The translations under genes and the position numbers were made by a program. This document shows positions 6,547-12,197 of a stretch of 12,197 nucleotides of DNA, piece by piece (the first letter of the stretch is position 1; each line of letters starts with the position of its first letter). The DNA is from JAPWJZ01 sp041287865 (lineage in GTDB: Bacteria; Pseudomonadota; Alphaproteobacteria; Micavibrionales; UBA2020). Below the pieces are notes generated by a model. That model made no database searches and was not told the DNA's origin. It was given only the letters and a program-made list of their open reading frames with translations. The stretch is taken from positions 1-12,197 of the forward strand of contig JBGGMV010000131.1 of the NCBI GenBank assembly GCA_041287865.1, read 5' to 3'.

Positions 6547-8612
6547 TAATCTACAATATAGCCGTAACGGTGTGTTTCGCCCATAGCCGAAGGCACTTTC
6601 TTGCCATAAACCTTGCCCAAATTTTTCATGAAGGTGCTGGACAGGCTGCTGGCGGATTTTTCAGGCGTGGCTTTTGCGGCCGCAGTTTTATCCACAGCTG
6701 CTTTTGGCAGGTCGGCAGCCGCGGTCTGGCGCTTCTGGCCGGGCTTGGGCAGCGGGCGCGGCAGGGTGTCGGCAGCCGCTTTCTGGGTGAACTTCAGCTC
6801 CAGCGGCGGCGGGGGCAGGATTTCACCCGCGCCGAGCGGCTGGCTGATGACCGGCTCGACAAAGGTAGGATTGTTCAGCGCGAGGTCGGCTTCAACCTTC
6901 TCGGCTTCCTTCTTTATCTTGGCGGCGAAGGCGAGCGCATGTTCCGCCTGCCCCGGTTTTCTCAGGGGGCGCGGCAGGTCAACCGTCGCAACTTGCTTTT
7001 TGCCGTCGATTTCCTTCAGCGCGGTTTCAAGCGGATCGCCGGCGGCGGGCGCCACGGCGGCCAGCGCTTCAGGCGAAGCGCCGCGGTGCTTGCGCTTGTC
7101 GAAGGTGGCGATGCGGCTGCCGCCCGAGGTGCGGTCTTCCTCGCCGAAGCGGGGATACTGGCGCGGCTCGACCGCGGCGCGCTGGCCCAGTTTATGGGTG
7201 CGCTCGTCGCCGAAGTTGCCTTTGCCTTCATCGCCCGGGGGGATGACGCGCTTGGGCGCATTGATGCCGTTCACGGCCGGAACCGGCGTCGTGATGTTGT
7301 CCATGATCGGGCGCGGCTGCGGATGGTCTTCCGTCGCGACGCGCTCGGCCGCGGATTCAGCATAGGGCTTGACGATATAGGGCGTCACGAGAATGACAAG
7401 TTCGGACTCGTTGCGCTGGAACGACTTGGACTTGAACAGCTCGCCGATGATGGGCAGGTCTTTGGCGCCCGGCATGCCGTTCAGGCTGTCGATGGTGTCG
7501 GATTTCAGCAGGCCAGCGATCATGATCGTGCCGCCGGAACCCATCTGCACGGTCGTCTGCGCACGGCGGACGGCAAGGCCCGGGATGATGGTGTTCACCA
7601 GCGTCACGCTGTCCGCGTCCGATTTAGCGGAGACTTCCGTCGCCAGCTGCAGCGAGATGCGGTCGTTAGACAGTACGGTGGGGCTGAAGTTGAGCGACAC
7701 GCCGAACTGCTTGAATTCGAGCGTGATGTTGCCGTCCTGGTCGCGGCCCGTGGGCACGGGGAATTCGCCGCCGGCAAGGAAGCCTGCGGTTTCGCCCGAG
7801 ATTGCCGTCAGGCTGGGTTCGGCCAGCGTGTTGACGAGGCCGTCGCGCTCCAGCGCCTGCAGGGCGATCTTGAGCGGGCCGAATTTGTTGTTGTCGTCAA
7901 AGAACAGCTGACCCGCGGCGAAGGGTGCCAGCGCGGCAAGACCCGTGCCGCCAATGGTGCCATAGCCTGCGTTGGTGGCGGAGGTGACGTCTTTATAATC
8001 GAGGTCGAAGCCGAATTCGCGCAGGACGGCGCGCTTGGCTTCCAGCACTTTGACTTTCAGCATGACCTGCTGCTCGCCCTGCACCGTCATCAGGTCGACG
8101 ATGCTGCGGCCCTGCGCCATTTCGGCGGAGGGAATGAAGCGGGTCGCCATGTCGCGCACCTGGTTGGCGACGGAAGGCGTGGAAACCTTGCCGCCCAGCA
8201 CGATGTTCTGGTCGATGGTGCGCACGGTGATCTGCTCTTTCGGGAACAGTTCGCGCAGGGTTTTTTCCAGCGAAGCCTGGTCGCGGCTGACGTTCACGGA
8301 GATGTCGGCCAGCTGGTTGCCTTCGGCGTCGAAGGCCAGCACGTTGGTGTCACCCACGGCCTTGCCGACGATATAAAGCTTGTCGGCGCGCAAAGATCCC
8401 ACATCGGCGATGGCGGGGTTGGCCACCAGCACGTCGGCGGCGTTGCCCGGCAGCGAGATCGTCTCCGCCTTGCCGGCTTCGATCTTGATCCAGCGGGTCT
8501 TGGTGGCGCCTTCGGCGACGACCGACAGGGTGAGCGCGAAAACGAGGCAGGCAAAGCCCAATGCGATTTTCGGCGCGATTTTCGGGATCCTAAACTTCAT
8601 GATGTTCCTCAT
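6546..8612 (-). CDS. cpaC: Tad pilus outer-membrane secretin CpaC/RcpA with long C-terminal extension
   Basis: A 688-residue secretin that forms the outer-membrane pore for the Flp pilus. A signal peptide covers about residues 1-36. A secretin N-terminal/BON-like periplasmic part follows (about 40-175), with the typical LVANPAIADV (62-71). The secretin barrel domain covers about 245-415 and contains TLAEPSLTAISGETAGFLAG (262-281), GTIMIAGLLK (361-370) and LPIIGELF (386-393), and ends in LVILVTPYIVKP. The core is then followed by about 270 unusual residues rich in Pro, Ala and Lys. This extension holds a repeated motif, LPRPLRKPGQ at 546-555 and LPRPLPKPGQ at 617-626. The total is longer than common CpaC proteins. 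The start at 8612 overlaps the cpaB stop by four bases (ATGA) and has AGGAG seven bases upstream. A second ATG at 8600 is possible but lacks such a site. Confidence 0.95.
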   Translation of the reverse strand: MRNIMKFRIPKIAPKIALGFACLVFALTLSVVAEGATKTRWIKIEAGKAETISLPGNAADVLVANPAIADVGSLRADKLYIVGKAVGDTNVLAFDAEGNQLADISVNVSRDQASLEKTLRELFPKEQITVRTIDQNIVLGGKVSTPSVANQVRDMATRFIPSAEMAQGRSIVDLMTVQGEQQVMLKVKVLEAKRAVLREFGFDLDYKDVTSATNAGYGTIGGTGLAALAPFAAGQLFFDDNNKFGPLKIALQALERDGLVNTLAEPSLTAISGETAGFLAGGEFPVPTGRDQDGNITLEFKQFGVSLNFSPTVLSNDRISLQLATEVSAKSDADSVTLVNTIIPGLAVRRAQTTVQMGSGGTIMIAGLLKSDTIDSLNGMPGAKDLPIIGELFKSKSFQRNESELVILVTPYIVKPYAESAAERVATEDHPQPRPIMDNITTPVPAVNGINAPKRVIPPGDEGKGNFGDERTHKLGQRAAVEPRQYPRFGEEDRTSGGSRIATFDKRKHRGASPEALAAVAPAAGDPLETALKEIDGKKQVATVDLPRPLRKPGQAEHALAFAAKIKKEAEKVEADLALNNPTFVEPVISQPLGAGEILPPPPLELKFTQKAAADTLPRPLPKPGQKRQTAAADLPKAAVDKTAAAKATPEKSASSLSSTFMKNLGKVYGKKVPSAMGETHRYGYIVD

Positions 8613-9517
8613 GGCGTGACTCCTGTCTTCTCTTCATTTTCAGTAGGGGCTGCCCTGACCGGCACGTTCTGCACCGTGGTCCCGCTGTAAAGCCTTACGG
8701 CGTTGGAAACGCCGGCCGAGCCGCCAGATTCCGACATCATCTTGTTGACGGTCTTCATCACTTCCGTCGTGCGCGCGTCGGTGGTGAGCGGCGTGACGAC
8801 AGAGGTGGCGGTATCCTGTTCGCCGATGCGGCGCAGCGCGAGCGAGATGTCGCCCATGCGAATGGCCAGCGCCAGAGTCTCGGCGCCTTCGCGCGTGACT
8901 TCGAGCGTGACGGTCTTGGCGGGCTTGGCTTCGCGTTCCTCTTTCGAAACCTGGTCGACTGCGAGGACGCGGACGTTGGACAATATAGTCTGCGCCGCGT
9001 AGCGGTTGACGATCCCGCCGGCGAGGGCCTGCAGCTGGCCCGGCAGTTCGGCGTTGTAAGCGAGGATGACGTCGACATAGTCGCCGGGGTTTACGAAACC
9101 GCCGGCCGAGGTGTCGGCCTTGACCGAGACGGCGGCAGCGCGCATGCCGGGCGCGATGCTGGCGGCCAGGAAGTTGCTGCCGCCCTTCACGTCCTCGATG
9201 ATGGCGGCGCTGGTGATAGGTTCGCCCGACTGCAGCGCGCGGCGGAGCGGCGCGTCATAGATGCGGAGTTTCTTTTCGTCGGCTTCGTTCTTTTTTTCAT
9301 AGACGCCCACGAACATGGCGCTGTCGGGCCAGGCCTGCCAGCGCACGTCTTCCGGCTTGATCTTTTCCCCGACCATGAGCTTTTTGTTAGCGACGAGAAT
9401 TTCATTGGTGGCCTGCGCGCTGCTGCCCTTGGGGGACAGTTTCACCTGCACCATCATGGCAACGATAATCGCGACTACCAGCGCGCCGCCCATGATCATC
9501 AATACGTTCTTGTTCAT
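8609..9517 (-). CDS. cpaB: Tad pilus assembly protein CpaB/RcpC
   Basis: A 302-residue CpaB/RcpC-family protein anchored in the inner membrane by one N-terminal helix (about residues 5-24), with the rest in the periplasm. A SAF-like domain, about 38-108, has the pattern ILVANKKLMVGEKIKPEDVRW. The RcpC domain, about 113-235, carries APGMRAAAVSV and GFVNPGDYVDVIL, the clearest family signature. The C-terminal 60 residues look flexible. The protein is required for pilus assembly in other species, probably by stabilising the secretin complex. The start at 9517 has GGGAGA six bases upstream. The gene is separated from cpaA by about 104 bases without an obvious terminator, and it overlaps cpaC by four bases. 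Confidence 0.95.
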   Translation of the reverse strand: MNKNVLMIMGGALVVAIIVAMMVQVKLSPKGSSAQATNEILVANKKLMVGEKIKPEDVRWQAWPDSAMFVGVYEKKNEADEKKLRIYDAPLRRALQSGEPITSAAIIEDVKGGSNFLAASIAPGMRAAAVSVKADTSAGGFVNPGDYVDVILAYNAELPGQLQALAGGIVNRYAAQTILSNVRVLAVDQVSKEEREAKPAKTVTLEVTREGAETLALAIRMGDISLALRRIGEQDTATSVVTPLTTDARTTEVMKTVNKMMSESGGSAGVSNAVRLYSGTTVQNVPVRAAPTENEEKTGVTP

Positions 9518-9621
9518 TGATTATCTCCCCAATTTGGCCCAATCCGGCCGCAGTCCAAGTGTCTCCCCGATTACTAATCTGCACCAAAGGTGATTCGCCG
9601 TCCAGAAAAAAGTGTGGATTC

Positions 9622-10152
9622 TTAATTAATTGCCTTTAGAACTTCATCCAATTGGTGAGTAATGAAGCCTTTATGCCACAGGGCGGCCCAGGCGCCGAAA
9701 CTTATGGCAAGACCGTAGGGCACGGCGTTTCTTCCTTCCTGCACCTGCGCGACCCAGCTGCCGGCACGCGGTGATTTAAAAGGTTTCTTCTTTTTAAAAT
9801 AAATGCTCAGCAATGCGACGATGCCGCCGGAGAAACCCATCCAAATGACATAAGGCAGCACGCCCGGAAGTCCAACCCAGAGCGCCAGCGCCGAGCCCAG
9901 CTTCGTATCCCCGCCCCCCATCATGCCGGCGGCGAACATCAGGTAGGTGATGATGAAGATGACGCCCATCGCGCCCAGGTGCTCCCACCACTTGCCGAAG
10001 AGGTCAGGCGTGGCAAGGACGGCCGGCACAAAGGCCGCGAGGATGATAATGGAATAGAGGTTGGGGATTTTGAGCGAGCGCACATCGGAGACGCATGCCA
10101 GCAGAGTCGTCGCAAAAATAGCGGCAGTCGCTAAAAGCGTAATCCAGACCAT
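9622..10152 (-). CDS. cpaA: Type IV prepilin peptidase CpaA/TadV
   Basis: A 176-residue inner-membrane aspartyl protease (peptidase family A24) that removes the leader from Flp prepilins. The two catalytic aspartates are present: D23 in SDVRSLKIPN and D82 in the GxGD-type motif MGGGDTKLG. About five or six hydrophobic segments are visible (2-20, 33-48, 58-77, 84-100, 104-118, 144-158). VPYGLAISFGA near the C-terminus is typical of the family. It is the short form, lacking the N-terminal methylase domain of PilD-type enzymes, as expected for Tad systems. The start at 10152 has AGGG six bases upstream. It lies 69 bases after flp1, with hairpins between, and its likely substrates are the three pilins just upstream. 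Confidence 0.95.
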   Translation of the reverse strand: MVWITLLATAAIFATTLLACVSDVRSLKIPNLYSIIILAAFVPAVLATPDLFGKWWEHLGAMGVIFIITYLMFAAGMMGGGDTKLGSALALWVGLPGVLPYVIWMGFSGGIVALLSIYFKKKKPFKSPRAGSWVAQVQEGRNAVPYGLAISFGAWAALWHKGFITHQLDEVLKAIN

Positions 10153-10221
10153 TTACATCCCTGTATGACCCCGCGCCAGAACGATGCGGGGATTTAAAAT
10201 CCCGTTGCAGTGGATAACGGC
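10153..10221 (-). other. Run of three small hairpins between the last flp gene and cpaA
   Basis: Three inverted repeats fill this 69-base gap. CCGTT at 10202-10206 pairs with AACGG at 10216-10220. A near-perfect palindrome, GGGATTT/AAATCCC, lies at 10189-10203. CCCCGC at 10169-10174 pairs with GCGGGG at 10186-10191. The last two share bases 10189-10191, so they exclude each other. No strong T-run follows the most stable one, so this looks more like an RNA-processing or partial-termination region than a full terminator. It would lower transcription or mRNA survival from the abundant pilin message into cpaA. The structures are seen; the role is inferred. Confidence 0.45.
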
Positions 10222-10404
10222 TCAGGCGCCGCCGATCAGCGTGCCCAGTTCCTGCAGCAGGTTTACAAGTTCGCTACCCATCGTAAAGACAACGGCGGAG
10301 ATGGCGAGCGCGACGGCGGCCACGATCAGGCCATACTCGATAGCTGTCGCGCCTTTGACGCACTGCGCGAGACGTGACAGGACTTTAAGATGCTTGCTTA
10401 ACAT
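10222..10404 (-). CDS. flp: Flp-family prepilin, divergent copy (Flp1)
   Basis: A 60-residue class IVb prepilin. The leader is 18 residues, with basic positions, and ends in Gly. The cleavage site is G18/A19 in KGATAIEYGLI, with the Glu at +5 and Tyr at +6 that define Flp pilins. The mature 42 residues are one hydrophobic helix (IEYGLIVAAVALAISAVVF) plus a short tail ending in LIGGA. It differs from the two upstream pilins in leader and tail but shares the ATAIEYGLI and AISAVVFT blocks. The start is set at 10404 because GGGAG lies eight bases upstream (10413-10417). An in-frame ATG at 10446 would add 14 unlikely residues. A Cys is present in the leader (C15). It has its own promoter-like region and no strong terminator, so part of its message may continue into cpaA. 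Confidence 0.95.
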   Translation of the reverse strand: MLSKHLKVLSRLAQCVKGATAIEYGLIVAAVALAISAVVFTMGSELVNLLQELGTLIGGA

Positions 10405-10483
10405 GGCAACGACTCCCTTGCCCTTACGATAGCCCCCCGGAAGCAATATAAAACAAAAGGTAAACCTCTCGCTCTATACTTAT

Positions 10484-10549
10484 ATATTACAATAAAAATC
10501 ATTAGAGGGTAGTTAAAATAACGCCACTAACTGGTTAATTCCTGAAACA
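10484..10549 (-). promoter_or_regulatory. Candidate CtrA-type promoter of flp1
   Basis: On the minus strand a -10-like TAATAT lies at 10484-10489. A CtrA-like box, TTAA-N7-CTAA (7 of 8 consensus bases), lies 12 bases upstream at 10502-10516, over the -35 position. A further TTAACCA half-site lies in GGAATTAACCA at 10532-10542. The same elements at the same spacing occur before flp2. The -35 itself does not match the sigma-70 consensus, as expected for an activator-dependent promoter. Predicted leader RNA is about 70 bases. Confidence 0.5.
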
Positions 10550-10567
10550 AACTTCCGCTGCGTCGTA

Positions 10568-10607
10568 GAAAAGAAGAAGCCCGCCGCGGATTTCCGCAGG
10601 CGGGCTT
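10568..10607 (-). terminator. Intrinsic terminator after flp2
   Basis: AAGCCCGCC (10577-10585) pairs with GGCGGGCTT (10599-10607), with an inner GCGG/CCGC pairing in the loop. On the minus strand the stem is followed by CTTCTTTTC. It begins 22 bases below the pilin stop codon. The 31-base core is identical to the terminator after flp3. Confidence 0.85.
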
Positions 10608-10628
10608 GCTGTCTTTATGCGCTGCGGA

Positions 10629-10799
10629 TCAGGTGCCGCCGCTGCCGGAGATTTTGGTCGCCATCTCGGTGAAGAGGCCGGCCAGTTCCGTACCGAAGGT
10701 GAACACGACGGCTGAAATCGCGACAGCGATGCCGGCGGCGATCAGACCGTACTCGATTGCGGTTGCGCCTTCTTCGCTACGAATGAACTTCTTGAACAT
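10629..10799 (-). CDS. flp: Flp-family prepilin, twin copy B (Flp2)
   Basis: A 56-residue class IVb prepilin. The leader is 11 residues (MFKKFIRSEEG). The cleavage site is G11/A12 before ATAIEYGLIAAG, with Glu at +5 and Tyr at +6. The mature 45-residue chain is a hydrophobic helix followed by FTEMATKISGSGGT. The protein is identical to that encoded at 11082-11252. The two genes differ at 12 bases, all silent. I chose the start at 10799, where GGGAG lies six bases upstream; an in-frame ATG at 10865 is further out and has no support. The gene is bracketed by its own promoter-like region and a strong terminator, so it is probably a single-gene transcript. Confidence 0.96.
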   Translation of the reverse strand: MFKKFIRSEEGATAIEYGLIAAGIAVAISAVVFTFGTELAGLFTEMATKISGSGGT

Positions 10800-10863
10800 G
10801 ATAGACTCCCTGCTGTTGTTAGTTGTGATTCTCTTTGTGAGATAACCCCTCCCACATAATTTC

Positions 10864-10929
10864 ATATTAAGCCCAATCCGCTTAAAGTAAAGTTAAAAAC
10901 CCTTTGCAGAGTGGTTAATTCCAGAAATA
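10864..10929 (-). promoter_or_regulatory. Candidate CtrA-type promoter of flp2
   Basis: On the minus strand a perfect TTAA-N7-TTAA box (CTTTACT as spacer) lies at 10882-10896. It sits over the -35 position of a -10-like TAATAT at 10864-10869. GGAATTAACCA, containing a TTAACCA half-site, lies further up at 10912-10922 and matches the flp1 region at the same distance. A CtrA box over -35 is the known arrangement of CtrA-activated promoters, pilA of Caulobacter being one CtrA-dependent gene. Predicted leader RNA is about 57 bases. Confidence 0.6.
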
Positions 10930-11019
10930 TTTGATCAGTAAACATTTCGTAAAAAATCAAAATAGATTTATCTATTCGATTTCGCTTGCGCGAAAGGTGC
11001 TTTCATTTGCGAGATTTTG

Positions 11020-11061
11020 AAAAAGAGAAAAGCCCGCCGCGGATTTCCGCAGGCGGGCTTT
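11020..11061 (-). terminator. Intrinsic terminator after flp3
   Basis: AAAGCCCGCC (11029-11038) pairs with GGCGGGCTTT (11052-11061), with an inner GCGG/CCGC extension, followed on the minus strand by TTCTCTTTTT-like pyrimidines. It lies 20 bases below the pilin stop. It shares a 31-base identical core with the terminator after flp2. Confidence 0.88.
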
Positions 11062-11081
11062 CTGTCTTGGTTGCGTGCGGA

Positions 11082-11252
11082 TCAGGTGCCGCCGCTGCCG
11101 GAGATTTTGGTCGCCATCTCTGTGAAGAGTCCGGCCAGTTCCGTACCGAACGTGAACACGACGGCCGAAATCGCAACGGCGATGCCTGCGGCGATCAGGC
11201 CGTACTCGATTGCGGTTGCACCTTCTTCGCTGCGAATAAACTTCTTAAACAT
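11082..11252 (-). CDS. flp: Flp-family prepilin, twin copy A (Flp3)
   Basis: A 56-residue class IVb prepilin with the same sequence as the product of 10629-10799: an 11-residue leader MFKKFIRSEEG, cleavage before ATAIEYGLI, one long hydrophobic helix, and a Gly/Ser tail. The start at 11252 is fixed by a canonical GGAGG five bases upstream. It is the first pilin gene of the cluster and lies 247 bases below the end of the TadG-like gene, past that gene's terminator. Several synonymous codons differ from its twin, so the copies are not a very recent duplication unless drift was fast. Either copy or both could supply the major pilin. Confidence 0.96.
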   Translation of the reverse strand: MFKKFIRSEEGATAIEYGLIAAGIAVAISAVVFTFGTELAGLFTEMATKISGSGGT

Positions 11253-11301
11253 GATATCCTCCGGTTGTTGCATGATGTGTAATCTTGAACCCTATATCTT
11301 T

Positions 11302-11355
11302 ATCTTACCGCGAATCGTTTAATTTTCAGTAAATATGGAACTTTTTTCAGTTAAT
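11302..11355 (-). promoter_or_regulatory. Candidate CtrA-type promoter of flp3
   Basis: On the minus strand TTTA-N7-TTAA (7 of 8 bases of the CtrA box) lies at 11319-11333, 11 bases upstream of a -10-like TAAGAT at 11302-11307. A further ATTAAC lies at 11350-11355, near the distance seen for the distal element of flp1 and flp2. The match is weaker than for flp2, and this AT-rich stretch can give chance hits. Confidence 0.4.
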
Positions 11356-11451
11356 AGGGCAGTATTCGAGCGCTTTTTTACAGTCAAACCGTCTTTTATT
11401 TGTATAAAATTTGAGTAATTAAAAAGCGCGTAAAATGCCATGTAATTTGAC

Positions 11452-11480
11452 AAATGAAAAGCGGGGCATTGCTGCCCCGC
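11452..11480 (-). terminator. Intrinsic terminator after the TadG-like gene
   Basis: GCGGGGCA (11461-11468) and TGCCCCGC (11473-11480) form an 8-bp GC-rich stem with a TTGC loop. It is followed on the minus strand by TTTTCATTTG. It starts 19 bases below the stop codon and separates this gene from the pilin cluster. Confidence 0.88.
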
Positions 11481-11499
11481 CTTTGTCATTACAGCCCTT

Positions 11500-12197
11500 C
11501 TAGTGCGTGATGTGCAGTGAGTTGAGGTTCTGCGCGATCTGGCCAAACGTCGCCTGGAGCGAGGCTGTGGTGGGCGAGTTGAAGTAATAGATGGTCTTCG
11601 ACGCGCAGTTGCGCAGCATGTTCTGGCTGGACGTTGTCAGGTCCGTGCCGAAGGCGATGGTATAGATAATGATGTTGTGCGACTTGATGGCCGAGCAGAG
11701 CGACGCGACTTTACTGTTGAGGTTGGTGTCGGCCGTCGTCTTGCTGGTCGTGCCCAGCGCGCCGTCGCCCAGCCTGTCATAGGCCGTATATAAAGAAGAC
11801 GGGAAGTCGTTGTCACCGTCCGTCATCAGGATGATGACCTTGTTCATGGTGGGCGTGTTGTAGTCGAGCGGCAGGTTGTTGGCGTTCATCGTGCCGCCCC
11901 ACTCCCCGCGCCATTCGGGCGAGAGCATGCGCCAGCCCCATTGCAGGCCGAGCGGAATGATCGTGTTGCCCACCGCCTCCATCGACTCGATGCCGTCAAG
12001 GATCGTCGACTCGTTGTTGGTCAGCGACGTCATTTCCTGCGCGCAGCGGTTATTGGGGCCATGGGTCGAGGTGAGCGTATCATAAGTAACGGTGCCGCTG
12101 GTGCCGCAGATAACGACGGGAACGACCGATACGTCATCGATCGTGCCGATAAAGCCGTTGTTGGTGGTGAAGACGATATTCCCGCCGCCGCTGGTGC
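11500..12197 (-). CDS. TadG-like von Willebrand A-domain protein, 5' part outside the window
   Basis: The last 231 residues of a larger protein; the frame is open to the window edge. The C-terminal half of a vWA domain is clear. KVIILMTDGDND is the core strand and metal-site loop, IIIYTIAFGTDL is the next strand, and the gene ends in ATFGQIAQNLNSLHITH, as TadG proteins do. The stretch CAQEMTSLTNNESTI followed by GNTIIPLGLQWGWRMLSPEW is also the common TadG pattern. The DxSxS half of the metal site should lie upstream, out of view. The residues nearest the window edge include GFIGTIDDVSVVPVV, more like the end of a beta-sandwich module than a vWA strand, so the vWA domain may hold an insert. 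TadG-type proteins are pilus-associated, with an N-terminal membrane anchor or pilin-like segment. An ATG at 12033 is internal, not the start. Confidence 0.85.
   Translation of the reverse strand, partial: TSGGGNIVFTTNNGFIGTIDDVSVVPVVICGTSGTVTYDTLTSTHGPNNRCAQEMTSLTNNESTILDGIESMEAVGNTIIPLGLQWGWRMLSPEWRGEWGGTMNANNLPLDYNTPTMNKVIILMTDGDNDFPSSLYTAYDRLGDGALGTTSKTTADTNLNSKVASLCSAIKSHNIIIYTIAFGTDLTTSSQNMLRNCASKTIYYFNSPTTASLQATFGQIAQNLNSLHITH

Noticed and set aside
6390..8690. A 766-codon open frame on the plus strand
   Set aside because: It lies opposite cpaC, which has a full secretin signature. The plus product is rich in Arg, Gly, His and Ala without any recognisable domain, as expected from the GC-rich complement of a real gene.
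9518..9621. Separate promoter for cpaB in the 104-base gap after cpaA
   Set aside because: I found no convincing -35/-10 pair, CtrA-like box or terminator hairpin. The gap may just be untranslated operon sequence.
10800..10865. Upstream in-frame ATG extending flp2 by 22 residues
   Set aside because: The twin gene lacks a like extension, the added residues do not fit a prepilin leader, and the stretch holds the predicted transcription start and ribosome site.
10577..11061. The paired identical hairpins as a mobile or CRISPR-like repeat
   Set aside because: There are only two copies, each just below a pilin stop and with a pyrimidine tract on the proper side, so they are terminators duplicated with the gene.
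11404..11430. Possible sigma-54 (-24/-12) promoter before flp3 in TGGCATTTTACGCGC (11425-11439) and nearby sequence
   Set aside because: GG and GC are at the right spacing, but the -12 element lacks the expected TTGC and the surrounding consensus is poor.

Overview
The window carries most of a Tad (tight adherence, Flp-type) type IVc pilus locus. Every gene lies on the minus strand, so transcription runs from high to low coordinates. The GC-rich coding sequence, the Caulobacter-style gene set (cpaA-B-C-D-E, cpaF/tadA, tadB, tadC) and TTAA-N7-TTAA boxes like those bound by the cell-cycle regulator CtrA all point to an alphaproteobacterium. The sequence alone does not fix the genus.

In transcription order: (1) 12197-11500, the 3' part of a TadG-like protein with a von Willebrand A domain, ending in a good intrinsic terminator. 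(2) 11460-10222, three small Flp prepilin genes. The first two encode the same 56-residue protein, and each is followed by a nearly identical hairpin terminator. The third (60 residues) is more divergent and has no strong terminator. Each pilin has its own upstream region with a CtrA-like box next to a plausible -10 hexamer. (3) 10152-9622, prepilin peptidase CpaA/TadV. (4) 9517-4630, a tightly packed run cpaB-cpaC-cpaD-cpaE: periplasmic assembly factor, outer-membrane secretin, lipoprotein, and polar-localisation ATPase-like protein. (5) 4611-1102, the motor ATPase TadA/CpaF and the inner-membrane platform proteins TadB and TadC. (6) 1060-83, an AT-richer gene for a multi-spanning membrane protein with Sel1-like repeats, in the place where many Tad loci carry the TPR lipoprotein tadD.

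The genes work as one machine. Prepilins are cut after the Gly of G/ATAIEY by CpaA. TadA powers subunit extraction through TadB/TadC. CpaC with CpaD forms the outer-membrane channel, helped by CpaB, and CpaE probably positions the complex. Gene spacing in the core (4-base overlap cpaB/cpaC, 7-10 bases cpaC/cpaD, 13 cpaD/cpaE, 18 cpaE/tadA, 1-base overlap tadA/tadB, 16 tadB/tadC, 41 tadC/Sel1 gene) supports one operon. The pilin genes are separated from it by terminators and hairpins, which would let pilin be made in excess.

The most interesting points are the shared promoter design of the three pilin genes, the twin pilins that differ only at silent sites, a roughly 270-residue C-terminal extension on the secretin with a repeated proline motif, the Sel1 membrane protein at the operon end, and a possible extra beta-sandwich module in the TadG-like protein. 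No RNA genes, mobile elements or CRISPR arrays were seen. No gene-free stretch exceeds 300 bases.
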